Shown here: piece by piece, positions 55,076 through 63,801 of the stretch
How the letters are laid out: every line of letters begins with the position of its first letter
How positions within the stretch are numbered: the stretch's first letter is position 1
Assembly (NCBI GenBank): GCA_030710605.1
Contig: CP092865.1
Coordinates: 32,601,954 to 32,665,953, forward strand
DNA: 64,000 bases
Direction of reading: 5' to 3'
Source of the DNA: Cordylochernes scorpioides
Taxonomy: Eukaryota > Arthropoda > Arachnida > Pseudoscorpiones > Chernetidae
Position numbers and translations under genes: made by a program
The notes under the pieces: generated by a model
Seen by the model: the letters and a program-made list of their open reading frames with translations, nothing else
The model's database searches: none
What the model was told of the DNA's origin: nothing

Positions 55076-55390
55076 GTCGGTGGAAGGATGGTCTAAACCG
55101 TTGGTTTTACGACCGCTACGACCCTGGTTCGATTCCAGCATTGGGCACTTTTTTTCTGAATTAAAAATAAATGCTCCAATGGCCCCCGATTCTTACAAAA
55201 GTCCAACCCCACCAGCGAGTGAAATTAACCAAACGGGGCTTTGGCACATTTGTAAGTGTAAAAGTCGAACTGCTTTTCACATGTGTAGACATGTGGTGTA
55301 CTTACAGTAAAAGCAGTCGCCTACTTCTACCCACCATAATTATTATTATGACCTGTACCACGTGTACTAGGGATAAGCAAAACTACTTTT
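55076..55390 (+). mobile_element. tRNA-derived SINE family S2, copy 1
   Basis: The tRNA-like head has an A box in GTCGGTGGAAGGATGGTCTA and a B box GGTTCGATTCC. The body is AATGCTCCAATGGCCCCCGA, CCAACCCCACCAGCGAGTG, GTGTAGACATGTGGTGTAC, GCAGTCGCCTACTTCTACCC and ends ACTAGGGATAAGCAAAAC. Copy 2 on the minus strand at 58258-58563 is about 85-90% similar by eye. The head shares GTCGGTGGA with S1. Confidence 0.85.
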
Positions 55391-57579
55391 AATGGAAACT
55401 GATATCCACATGCATAGAAACAGTTCCTCAGAGAAGGAAGATCAGAGAGAGAGATCTAATGTTTAAGTTCACGGATACAAACTTCTGTCCATGTGTGATC
55501 AATATAATGTTTGATAAAGGAAAATTTACACGTCTTCCGTACAGAGAGGTCTTAAACATACACTTAAGTAGGTTGAGTACTTCCTAAAAACGACTTCATT
55601 TCCAAGAAGTCAAACATGAGAAGAACAAAAGCGTTGGGGGTATGAAGAAGAAAGGAACCCCCAGTAGATGGAATATTTTCAAGTTAATTGTTTCTAGAAA
55701 TAGCTGTCTCTCAGCTCCTTTGTTTGAATAAATCCCCCGCCACACACGTCGTCGTTCAGAGAGGGGCTCGTGTACACTTGGAGATCTTCTTTTTTTTTTT
55801 CACTTTGCTATCGGTCGACCTGGATCGTCATGGTGTACTTCTGGAAGTATTCTACATGTAGGAGCTGTACACACTTGTGTACATACTGATAATCACAGAC
55901 CCATCTTGAAACGATCCGTTCAGGATGTACGTCACAGAATTCAGTACGTTGCCCTCTGACCATTTGCAATAAACCATTATGTTCACACACCAACATTAAC
56001 AGATATTCTCCTTGCGCTTCTTCATTGACATGACAACCGTTACCTTTTCTCTCCATCCCAAACGAGAAACCTTCCGAGGACTCCAGTGGCCCAATTTGGA
56101 TCATCCTACCAAATTGTTCGCCACGACCAAGTCTTCATTCCTCAAACATACCCTGTCATATCAAACATTCATTCCTTTTCATCCCTGAGCACCTTTTATC
56201 ACTCCTTTTCTTACGTTTCTTATTGAAATTACGGTACAGAGGAGGATGCTCAGCCCATCATCAATCCACCAACATTCCAGCGCAGGAGATCCTCTCACAC
56301 ACAGAACACCCTCACAAACAGATACACAGTCGTATCCACATCACACAGGTTCGTATCCTGCTACATTTAAAACTTTATTACAGATTTATTGTTGTTTTCA
56401 TCTTTAATTGTATATATTTTAGTATAATATCACACAATTTTTAATTTTTGTACCATAGTATTAGAATTCAATTTACAAAATTGCCTCCCAATCTCAACTA
56501 AATAATTTTAAAATCCTTTTAAATTTATTTATCCCACACAGGTTCCATCTGTCATAATTTGTATGAAATACCCAAAATGTATAATTTATTTTCACCATAA
56601 TTATTATGTTAAATTGCAAATACGAATTCATCCATGTATAAATCTGTACAAAATAAATCTGGGAGTCAGCGCGCGCGCTCACGAGTGTCGAATAAGTTCT
56701 TTTTTGACGCATACATGCACAACGCTTGCGCCCTTCCATTCGCCCACGACGCATACGACATATATATATTATATATAATCTAAAATGCAAATATATATTT
56801 TTTTAAACATGTATTTTATTTTCATCATTGACTATTCTTTTGTTTTTGACCATAGATTTAGAAGATACCACTTTGAATATTTGTTTTAAATATGTATAGT
56901 TGACCTACCTAATTTTTAAAATCACTAATATAGAATTCATTTTATAAATTCTATATTAATGTGATAAATAATTTTATGTGTAATTTGCTTCAAGTAATTC
57001 AGAATAAAAATTACTTGATGGGTAAATAATTTATTTCCTATTTTCACGACTGCACCTTCAATTCGCTATCTTTTTCAGAAACAAAACAAAATAAGGAATA
57101 GCCACGGTGGTTCCGGCTACTCTAATGAGGAAGACAGTTCGACATTACACTTACAAGATCCCATAGGTGTTCGTAGTTATTCACCTCACTGCTGATGCTA
57201 TATCTAACCGAGGATGGATAAATCCAGGCATATTATGTTACATAATCGTTGTCGCGATGGCACAAGCCACAAATGTCACCACTAGGCCACCTATCTGACA
57301 GAAATATTTCTGAGAAATAAATGGCTTATTAATGATACCTTGTTGTAACATTTTTAAAAGACACCACGCTAATAGAATGTCTAATTTCTATCTACATCTT
57401 GACTAGTAGCGAAATGATTCTCATGTTCTATAATTTATCTCGACAAAAGTCAAACTTCCTTTGAAGCCTTTTCAGCTTGAAAATGACGACAGTGGGTGGC
57501 CGGAAGAAAGGACAATAAAAATTCCGAGAGTCTCCATAATCCACCCTGAAAGTGTGGGATTAGAGAAATTTGTACTTTT
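55391..57579. other. No recognisable feature
   Basis: No element shared with the rest of the window. An open frame of 98 codons on the minus strand (55808-56104) has no recognised domain. Confidence 0.4.
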
Positions 57580-57795
57580 TGACGCGTATGATTCTTTTAA
57601 AAATAAATCAACTGCTCCTACTGCAATGATAAAATAATGGGAGGGCCTTGGTCATTAATGGTTAACTGGACTGGGAGGTTTCACCATTGATGAGCCAGGT
57701 CCTCCCATTATTTTATCATTCCAATAAGAGCAGTAGAAGATTTATTTATTTTTGAAAAGAATCTTACGCGTCTAAAATAGTTCAAATTTATTATA
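57580..57795. mobile_element. Family B short fold-back
   Basis: Two inverted arms: GACGCGTATGATTCTTTTAA, ACTGCAATGATAAAATAATG, GGGAGGGCC then GGTCCTCCCATTATTTTATCA, GAATCTTACGCGTC. Same subtype as 17490-17690. The centre retains CACCATTGATGAGCC. Confidence 0.7.
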
Positions 57796-58257
57796 AAACA
57801 TGACGCACACTGATGCATCCTATTAAGTATGGGATTCTCTACAGGAGCGATATCATCAACTATAGACCCTTTGTACATATATCAATTGTGTTAATATTTT
57901 TTTTTTATATTTTCATCTAACTAACTTGCATACTAATTCTGTACATATTTAAAATATCTTTCTTTCTTTTCTTTCAAAATTTTTGTTCATCTTTAAAGTG
58001 CAAATGTCTCTAGGGGGATATAACGCTTTAAGTCGAAATAAAGAAACTATAGACCGAAGTGTCGTCTGAAACCCAAATATCTGATTCTTTTCCGTCTGTG
58101 TCCAAGATGTCAGGTTGGACAGAACAGTCTCTCTACTGACTCTAGGTATAGAGACAGCACTCCTCTGATTGTACGTATGTCTATTAAAACCCGCCGCGCT
58201 AACATTGGAGTAAATTGTATTGTATATGTACCGCGGGGTATTATTACACACAATTTA
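57796..58257. other. No recognisable feature
   Basis: Nothing supported. Confidence 0.4.
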
Positions 58258-58563
58258 AAAACATTTTTTTCTTATCCCTAGTAAACGTGGTATAGGCCAT
58301 GATAATCATGGTGGGTAGAAGTAGGCGACTGCTTTTACTGTAAGTGTACCACATGTCTACACACGTGAAAAGCAATTCGACTTTGCACTTACAAATATGC
58401 CAGAGCCCGGTTTGATTACTTGCACTCACTGGTGGGGTTGGACTTTTGCTAGAATCGGGGGCCATTGGAGCATTTTTTTATCATTAAAAAAAGTGCATAA
58501 TGCGGGAATCGAACCCGGTCATAGCGGTCGAAAACCAACGGTTTAGACCATCCTTCCACCGAC
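58258..58563 (-). mobile_element. tRNA-derived SINE family S2, copy 2
   Basis: Minus-strand copy with an intact B box (GGTTCGATTCC on the minus strand) and A-box region GTCGGTGGAAGGATGGTCTA. The same body as copy 1, ending CTAGGGATAAGAAAAAAATG. Confidence 0.85.
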
Positions 58564-58994
58564 CTCCTTTTAAAAACATGAAATTACATAACACTAGGTC
58601 ACTTTAAGAATACATTTCACATTAAATTTATAAAGGTGCGTTATAAACTAAATTATGAGAAAGGAAAGGTATCTATCGAGCTTTATAAAATCTAATCAAG
58701 GAAGGAAGCGCAAATATACGATAGACATGGCAATCTGTGGTGAAGGATATCTTGTACACTGAAGATAGCGAGGGTCAATAATAGAGATCTGGAAAATTTC
58801 TCGCAAGTATGTTTATTGAGGAGGCCAATTTTTTTGGTTTCTCATTCCGTTTTCTCTCATTCATTCAACTTCTAAATTTCTAGTAAAGTTATTGATTCAA
58901 GTCGGATTAAATATTATTTAAAGATATATGCAACAACCCCATCTATATCTCTTTGTATCCTTCTAATAGACCTGTGTATTCCCCTGGTTCAAAT
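58564..58994. other. No recognisable feature
   Basis: Nothing supported. Confidence 0.4.
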
Positions 58995-59157
58995 CACATA
59001 AATAGGTACCGCTCAGCAAGAGCAACCTAGTTCATGATAATTGAACAATGAATAATATGTGAAGGTTATCACATACTGAACAAATTTGAACGCGGGATTC
59101 AATCCCGGTTCATGACTGTCGGGAATCGAGCGTGTTACCCTCTCATCCACCGACTTG
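58995..59157 (-). mobile_element. tRNA-derived SINE family S1, copy 2
   Basis: Minus-strand copy: GTCGGTGGATGAGAGGGTAA, GAACCGGGATTGAATCCCGC, body with ATAACCTTCACATATTATTC and GCGGTACCTAT. Slightly shortened at the 3' end. Confidence 0.75.
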
Positions 59158-59389
59158 TTATTTTATGTATTCCCCACAATTATATAGCGCTTATTTTTGT
59201 AATTTCTCAAAAATGGCTAATTAATTGTAGAAAACTCTCTTTATCTATCTTTGGAATAAAAGTGACCAAAATAATCCTAGTAGCTGTTAAATTTTAAAAT
59301 AGACAATTCGTTCATTTGTATTTTATATATTATCATCATTTTAAAAAATTGTAACAATTATTCTTGGAAATTAGTTTATTTTTATATAA

Positions 59390-59960
59390 ATCATGAAATA
59401 TTATCTCTACAGACCTTAATACAATGATAAAAGTAATTGAATAAAAGACTCATCAGTGGTGAAGCCTCTTTCTACAAATAGATCTCCAGAATGCTCTACT
59501 ATTGTACTGGATTGGTTTGAACAGTCCGCCCTAGGCTGACGAGGGCCATTAGCCTGAAACCATGGTCTCTAGGTGGACGCTTCTCAGTTTGCCAAAGCTG
59601 GTATTGTAGCTTTATCACCGACCCGAGGTCGCTAGTTTGCGGCGACAGTCAATAGATGGCGTCTTTCTTTAACGTCTATTTTGACGTGAGAGGCTACCTT
59701 TGTATCTTCAGATCAATATCCTCCCGGCAAAATTCCCATCTATGGATTTGGCTTACTTATATACCCTGTATTTACTGAGGAAGACAGCTTAGGGGTGTTT
59801 AGGTAACCTATGGCTTATAGGTATGTTTGGTGGAACCGCTGAGAGGGTTCCCCACTGATGAGCCAAGCCCTCACATTCAATAAATGTTATCATTGCAGTA
59901 AGGTCTGTAGAGATGATATTTTATAATTTATATAAAAATAAACACATGACCAAATAAATT
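59390..59960 (+). mobile_element. Family B arms enclosing a family J hammerhead element
   Basis: Left arm ATTTTTATATAAATCATGAA, CTCTACAGACCTTAATACAA, ACTCATCAGTGGTGAAGCC. Right arm GAGAGGGTTCCCCACTGATG, ATCATTGCAGTAAGGTCTGT, TTATATAAAAATAAA, in inverted orientation. Between them (about 59524-59790) is family J: the hammerhead, then CTCAGTTTGCCAAAGCTGGT, ACGTCTATTTTGACGTGAGA, ATCAATATCCTCCCGGCAAA. J also follows a B arm near 17.9 kb, so B and J probably form one composite element. Confidence 0.65.
59524..59578 (+). ncRNA. Type I hammerhead ribozyme motif with two-part stem I
   Basis: Stem I: GUCC (59524-59527) pairs with GGAC (59575-59578), then an internal loop, then CCUAGG (59530-59535) pairs with UCUAGG (59568-59573, one U-G). 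Core CUGACGA 59536-59542. Stem II GGGC-CAUUA-GCCU (59543-59555, closing G-U). GAAA 59556-59559. Stem III A-U, C-G, C-G with an AU loop. Cleavage triplet GUC 59565-59567. All core residues are present. An internal loop in stem I is where natural hammerheads make their activating contact with loop II. Confidence 0.85.
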
Positions 59961-60109
59961 GTTACAATTTTTAACGATAGATGGCAGTTATATTCATTTT
60001 ATGCCAGCATAAAATTTATAGAAATACACAAAAAGGCGCAGAAATTTTTATTTATAATTATTATTTAATGACTTAATATAAAGAGTATAATATTAAATAA
60101 TGTATTTAA

Positions 60110-60470
60110 AATAAAAAAGGCATATCCTGACCAGGAGCACGTGTGCTTTTTAGATGGCAGAGAGCGCCATCTAGTGGGAAAGAAATCAACTAAACATTGA
60201 TTTAACCTTTTCCCTGATATTTGGCCAACTCATTTTATTGATAAATTAAGAAAAGCCATCCACGAACGCGTTTCGCGCTGTTGGCGCTCGTCAGCGTGGA
60301 GCAGGCTGTACCACTGCGACCAAAAATATTTTTGGTCCCAAATGCTTCTTGAGAAACCAAAGCCAAACTTGCGTAAATATGCTTAACGTGTGAAAAAACA
60401 ATAGAAAAAATGAAAAGGTCAGGTGTTGATATTAAAAATATTAAATTATATATATATATATAGAATTGAA
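60110..60470 (-). mobile_element. Hammerhead-family element A, copy at 60.3 kb
   Basis: Left terminus AAAAAAGGCATATCCTGACC, GATGGCAGAGAGCGCCATCT, then AATCAACTAAACATTGATTT, TTTTATTGATAAATTAAGAAAA, hammerhead (60260-60301), GTACCACTGCGACC, and right terminus AAAAGGTCAGGTGTTGATAT. The left and right ends are only partly inverted. Confidence 0.75.
60260..60301 (-). ncRNA. Type I hammerhead ribozyme motif, intact
   Basis: On the minus strand: stem I UCCACG/CGUGGA, core CUGACGA, stem II GCGC-CAACA-GCGC, GAAA, stem III A-U and C-G, cleavage triplet GUU. Compared with GGGC/GCCC at 42.7 kb, the second stem II pair is C-G instead of G-C, a compensated change. Confidence 0.85.
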
Positions 60471-60582
60471 TAAAATGATACAATATTTTGAAATAAAATA
60501 GATGTCGAAAAGATAGAGGTTGCCTGGCCGGCATTCATATTTATATAAAAATAGACACTTCGGCCAGTTGGAGTTTTTTATT

Positions 60583-60624
60583 TTCTCAACGTTTCGACAA
60601 ATTTTTTTGTCTTCGTCAGGAGAA
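60583..60624 (-). ncRNA. Hammerhead ribozyme motif, family F left arm
   Basis: Minus strand: UUCUC/GAGAA stem I, CUGACGA, one extra A, stem II GACAAA-AAAA-UUUGUC, GAAA, then CGUU giving a minimal stem III and a GUU cleavage triplet. Stem II pairing matches the other arm despite base changes. Confidence 0.7.
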
Positions 60625-60704
60625 GTAAATAAAAATAAACATTTGGCAAGGCGTTAAAAACAGAACAATTCTTAACGCCTTGCCAAATGTTTATTTTTAT
60701 TTAC

Positions 60705-60746
60705 TTCTCCTGACGAAGACAAAAGATTTTGTCGAAACGTTGAGAA
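60705..60746 (+). ncRNA. Hammerhead ribozyme motif, family F right arm
   Basis: Plus strand: UUCUC/GAGAA stem I (60705-60709 with 60742-60746), CUGACGA 60710-60716, one extra A, stem II GACAAAA-GA-UUUUGUC, GAAA 60734-60737, GUU cleavage triplet 60739-60741. Confidence 0.7.
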
Positions 60747-61267
60747 AATAAAAAACTCCTATTTTTATATAAATAAAATAGATGTGTACAATAGAGTCCA
60801 GTGTTTTTATATTAATTTTGAGATCAAACTTATCTATACTGAAAAAAAGCTTTTAGAATTTCGAAATTATTTTTAGAAACCGAGATAGATAGAAAATCCT
60901 AAATTTGAGATTTTCTATTTAGAATTAGAGTAGTGGAGCTAACACTTAGACAATAGACAATTCAATATTTTTTTTCGACTCTTAGTTAATTGTTACAAAT
61001 ATTAAGGAGAAATTAAACAAAGATAAATGTGATTATTCACAATTTGGTGATAAAAATATATTTAAAAAACTGTTCTCAAGAAGGGAGGCTCCTCCATCTT
61101 GAGAGTCCTCCTCCAGACAGGGACAGGATCAATTTGAACCCTCTCAGTTCAATGTTTATTAACATTCAGAAGGAACTGGTGATATGAAACTGTTCTTGTT
61201 CCAAAATCACTTTATTAGGTACCGCTCAAATAACCTAGTTTATGATATTCGCAACATTGAATAATAT

Positions 61268-61522
61268 ATATAAATAAATATAAAGCTTATATTGGATCTA
61301 AATTTATTAATTAGCCAATATTTCTAGGGGCAACACGCCTCTCTTTATCAAGGCTTTTCTTTGATTTAAACTAAATCACGTGGGTATGTGATCCAATCAA
61401 AGAAAATCCTTGATAAAGAGAGGAGTGTTGCCCCTAGAAATATTGGCTGATTAATAAATTTAGATCCAATATATGCTTTATATTTATTTATAGATATTAT
61501 TATGGATTGCTCAATCTTTAAA
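61268..61522. mobile_element. Palindromic family D element with 12-bp target duplication
   Basis: Arms AAAGCATATATTGGATCTAA-type face each other (61280-61370 with 61395-61490), with an ATGGATTGCTCAATC end. Each arm has a UUGAUAA hammerhead-like core (61313-61355 minus, 61408-61446 plus). Inserted in a SINE with a clear 12-bp duplication, which indicates a copy mechanism using cleaved DNA ends, not a TA- or 8-bp-duplicating transposase. Confidence 0.7.
61313..61355 (-). ncRNA. Hammerhead-like motif with U3-A8, family D left arm
   Basis: Minus strand: AGCC/GGCU stem I (4 bp), UUGAUAA, stem II built on GGC-GUGUU-GCC with flanking AG/CU, then GAAA, then UAUU as minimal stem III and UH site. The opposite arm (61408-61446) has the same core with a weaker stem I. 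Confidence 0.45.
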
Positions 61523-61689
61523 ATTGAATAATATGTACAGGTTATTCACATATTAAAACAAATTGTCCAACGCCCTTCGATCCCGGTTCATGGCTGTCGG
61601 GAATAAAGGGTGTTACCCACTCACTCACCGACCACATGAAACTATATGTACGGACTATTTCATAAAACAAAATATCGAAATTTATATAA

Positions 61690-61975
61690 AATGGCGTACC
61701 TGGATCTGTAAAGAAAAAAAAAAATCTCAAAATATTTCGAGAGATTGCTCCCTCTTTATCAATTTATTGCACGATTGATAAAGAGGAAGCAATCTCTCGA
61801 AATATTTTGAGAATTTTTTTTTCTTTACAGATCCAGATACGGCCTTTTATATGTTGTTGTTGTCGTGTCCAAATAAGAGTCTCAGATATCTCCATGCATC
61901 TCCATCACAGCAGCAGCAATATCCACTAGGCCTTTTATATAAACTTAATTAATGGATCGCCTTTGACTCAAAATA
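61690..61975. mobile_element. Family G palindrome, interrupted by a 76-bp LINE tail
   Basis: TGGATCTGTAAAGAAAA and TTTTCTTTACAGATCCA bound an inverted pair carrying UUGAUAA...CUCUCGAAAUAUUUUGAGA on both strands (61722-61765 minus, 61771-61812 plus). The right end, AATGGATCGCCTTTGACTC, matches the 9.4 kb copy. A LINE fragment at 61853-61928 splits it. Confidence 0.65.
61853..61928 (-). mobile_element. 76-bp family M LINE tail with 12-bp target duplication
   Basis: GTTGTTGTTGTCGTGTCCAA, GAGTCTCAGATATCTCC, CACAGCAGCAGCAATATCCA, flanked by GGCCTTTTATAT on both sides (61841-61852, 61929-61940). A severely 5'-truncated LINE insertion. Confidence 0.85.
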
Positions 61976-62007
61976 TTGAAAGTACTTAAATTTAACTATT
62001 TTATAGA

Positions 62008-62206
62008 AATTTTATTTTAAAAGTCGGTGGACGAGGGGATAAATCCCTCGATTCCCGACAGTCATGAACCGGGATCCAATCCCGCATTGGATACTTTGTT
62101 TTAATATGAGAATAACCTTCACATATATTATTCATTGTTGTAAATATCATAAGCTAGGTTGTTCTTTTTGAGCGGCACCTAGTAAAGTGATTTTGGAACC
62201 AGGAAC
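62008..62206 (+). mobile_element. tRNA-derived SINE S1, copy 4, with 14-bp target duplication
   Basis: Flanked by AACTATTTTATAGA (61994-62007, 62207-62220). Head GTCGGTGGACGAGGGGATAA from 62023, B-box region CGGGATCCAATCCCG, body with GAATAACCTTCACATATATT and GAGCGGCACCTAGTAAAGTG. The duplication shows mobilisation by LINE machinery. Confidence 0.85.
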
Positions 62207-62547
62207 TATTTTATAGACAATTTTTGCGTACAAAAATTATTTTTTACACGTCATACAATAAATTAGTTTGGAACAAATTGTATGTTGGGTTTTTTTTTTC
62301 TCCAATTCCTTTCGGGGGTATCATTTTCTATTCCCCACCACCAGTATTTTATAAATAATTTCAATAAACGGGGATATATGAATTGAGGACGATCCTGAAG
62401 ACAGTTTGATGAATTTTGAAATCCAATGTCGTTTAAGAATTACGGTCCTCGAAAGAAAGGTTTGAAAATCAAGAAAGCGATAAAGTAAAAATCTATTTAA
62501 CTTTATTTAGTCAAGTTTGTTGGTTTTATATTAGGGAATCGTGCCCG

Positions 62548-62620
62548 TTTATTTATTTATTTATTTCAATTTAAAGCGCTATGTCCTCCTAGGGACACTT
62601 GCGCTGTTATGCATGTATGC
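62548..62620 (-). mobile_element. R1-like LINE 3' terminus (hairpin and tail only)
   Basis: Minus strand: AGCGC-AA-GTGTCC-CTAGGA-GGACAT-A-GCGCT hairpin, TTTAAATTG, then AAATAAATAAATAAATAAA. The coding part upstream is not recognisable. Confidence 0.65.
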
Positions 62621-63351
62621 CTTTACAATTCTCTATACATACATATTTACAATAATTTTAGGTCGTAAAAAATAGTCATATGATATTAACAAGGAGAAAG
62701 ATAGGGAAAACGAGAACAGAGAACTTAGTACAAAAGAAAGGAATGTCTGTTAATATATCTATAATTGAAGGGAAACTTTTAGCGTTTGGAGTGAGCCGTT
62801 TTTGAATGCAAATAAACGATCATGTTTGCAAGCTATTTTCTGATAGAAACGTAATTTTAACCAAATTGTCAATGAATAATTATTGTAAATACTCTGTTGT
62901 TATTTTATCAACTAAAATATTCGGCTACGTCATTACCTCTTACCATGCTTGTAGATTATCGCTTGTAAAATTATTAGCACGTTTTGCATTCTATAGATTT
63001 TATTAATTAACTATTTTTATCTTAAACTTTTGGAATACTTGTCTTCTCTGCCGTGACAATATAAAATATCTTCTCTCACGGCGAATGTATGGTGGTAAAA
63101 ATACCATGAACTCATTCTGTTTTAGATAAAGCATCAAATTTCTTTATCGCAGTTGAAATTGGTTCTACTGTTCTAGTTCTTCTTAATTTTATTCAAATGC
63201 ATATCTATTGCCATATTTTGCGCAATTCTAAATTTGTGTGGATACACTAATTGATAAAATCTCATCAGACATACACTTTTCTCATCCCACAGTTACTGTA
63301 TGCCCAATTCTTGCCACTGTAGAATCGTGGCCCTTGATAGAGGCGTCTGCC
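62621..63351. other. No recognisable feature
   Basis: May include decayed LINE 3' UTR next to the hairpin; nothing else supported. Confidence 0.4.
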
Positions 63352-63801
63352 ACCCATTTATTTATATATTTATTAATCAACCAGGCGCGATATTAGAATA
63401 TTTCCGCCTATTACAGAGGAAACAAACAAAACTACAAACAAATTAGAACTTAGAATCAAATATTTACAAATTTACATGTATTATTCGACGGAGTTCATAA
63501 AATGTATATAGACAAAGTGCTGATGTAATAGAGTTAAATTATTTAGATCAGGGAACAAACGATGTCTTACTTCTGCAAAGTTCGGACAGACGAAGTGAAG
63601 GGCAGTTTGTTCAGTTTCTCCGCAGGAACAATTTGGTGTTTCTGATAGACCTCTTTTATGTAAGTATTTCTGGAATTTTCCATGTAATGGAACAAATTGA
63701 GTGACTATAAAATTTGGATGGAACTGTGTAGGAATTCCGTTTGGGAAAATAGTACGAATTGTATAATTAGTATCACGAATGGATTGATACAAATGATTCA
63801 T
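63352..63801 (-). pseudogene. R1-like LINE C-terminal fragment with 3' hairpin
   Basis: The minus-strand frame (63481-63801, 106 codons) ends with FVPLHGKFQKYLHKRGLSET, PNCSCGETEQTALHFVCPN, i.e. CxC-x8-H-x2-C, the same tail as the element at the left edge. After the stop come a 3' UTR, the hairpin GGCG-GAA-ATATT-CT-AATAT-C-GCGCC (63384-63408) and a TAAATA-rich tail (63355-63376). It is 5'-truncated near 63801. Confidence 0.75.

Larger units (their letters stand above)
60525..60790. mobile_element. Family F palindrome with a hammerhead in each arm
   Basis: Arms of about 110 bp mirror each other around 60660-60670 (inner arms AACATTTGGCAAGGCGTTAA and its inverse). The left end is GGTTGCCTGGCCGGCATTCA, GACACTTCGGCCAGTTGGAG. 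Each arm contains a hammerhead motif in the outward-matching orientation (60583-60624 minus, 60705-60746 plus). The duplicated arms differ slightly within the stem II loops. No coding. Confidence 0.8.
61190..61645 (-). mobile_element. tRNA-derived SINE S1, copy 3, split by a family D element
   Basis: The SINE body (GGTACCGCTCAAATAACCTAG...CAACATTGAATAATAT) on the left resumes at 61523 (ATTGAATAATATGTACAGG) and runs to the tRNA-like head (GTCGGTGAGTGAGTGGGTAA on the minus strand, B-box region ACCGGGATCGAAGG). The insertion duplicated ATTGAATAATAT (61256-61267, 61523-61534). Confidence 0.75.
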
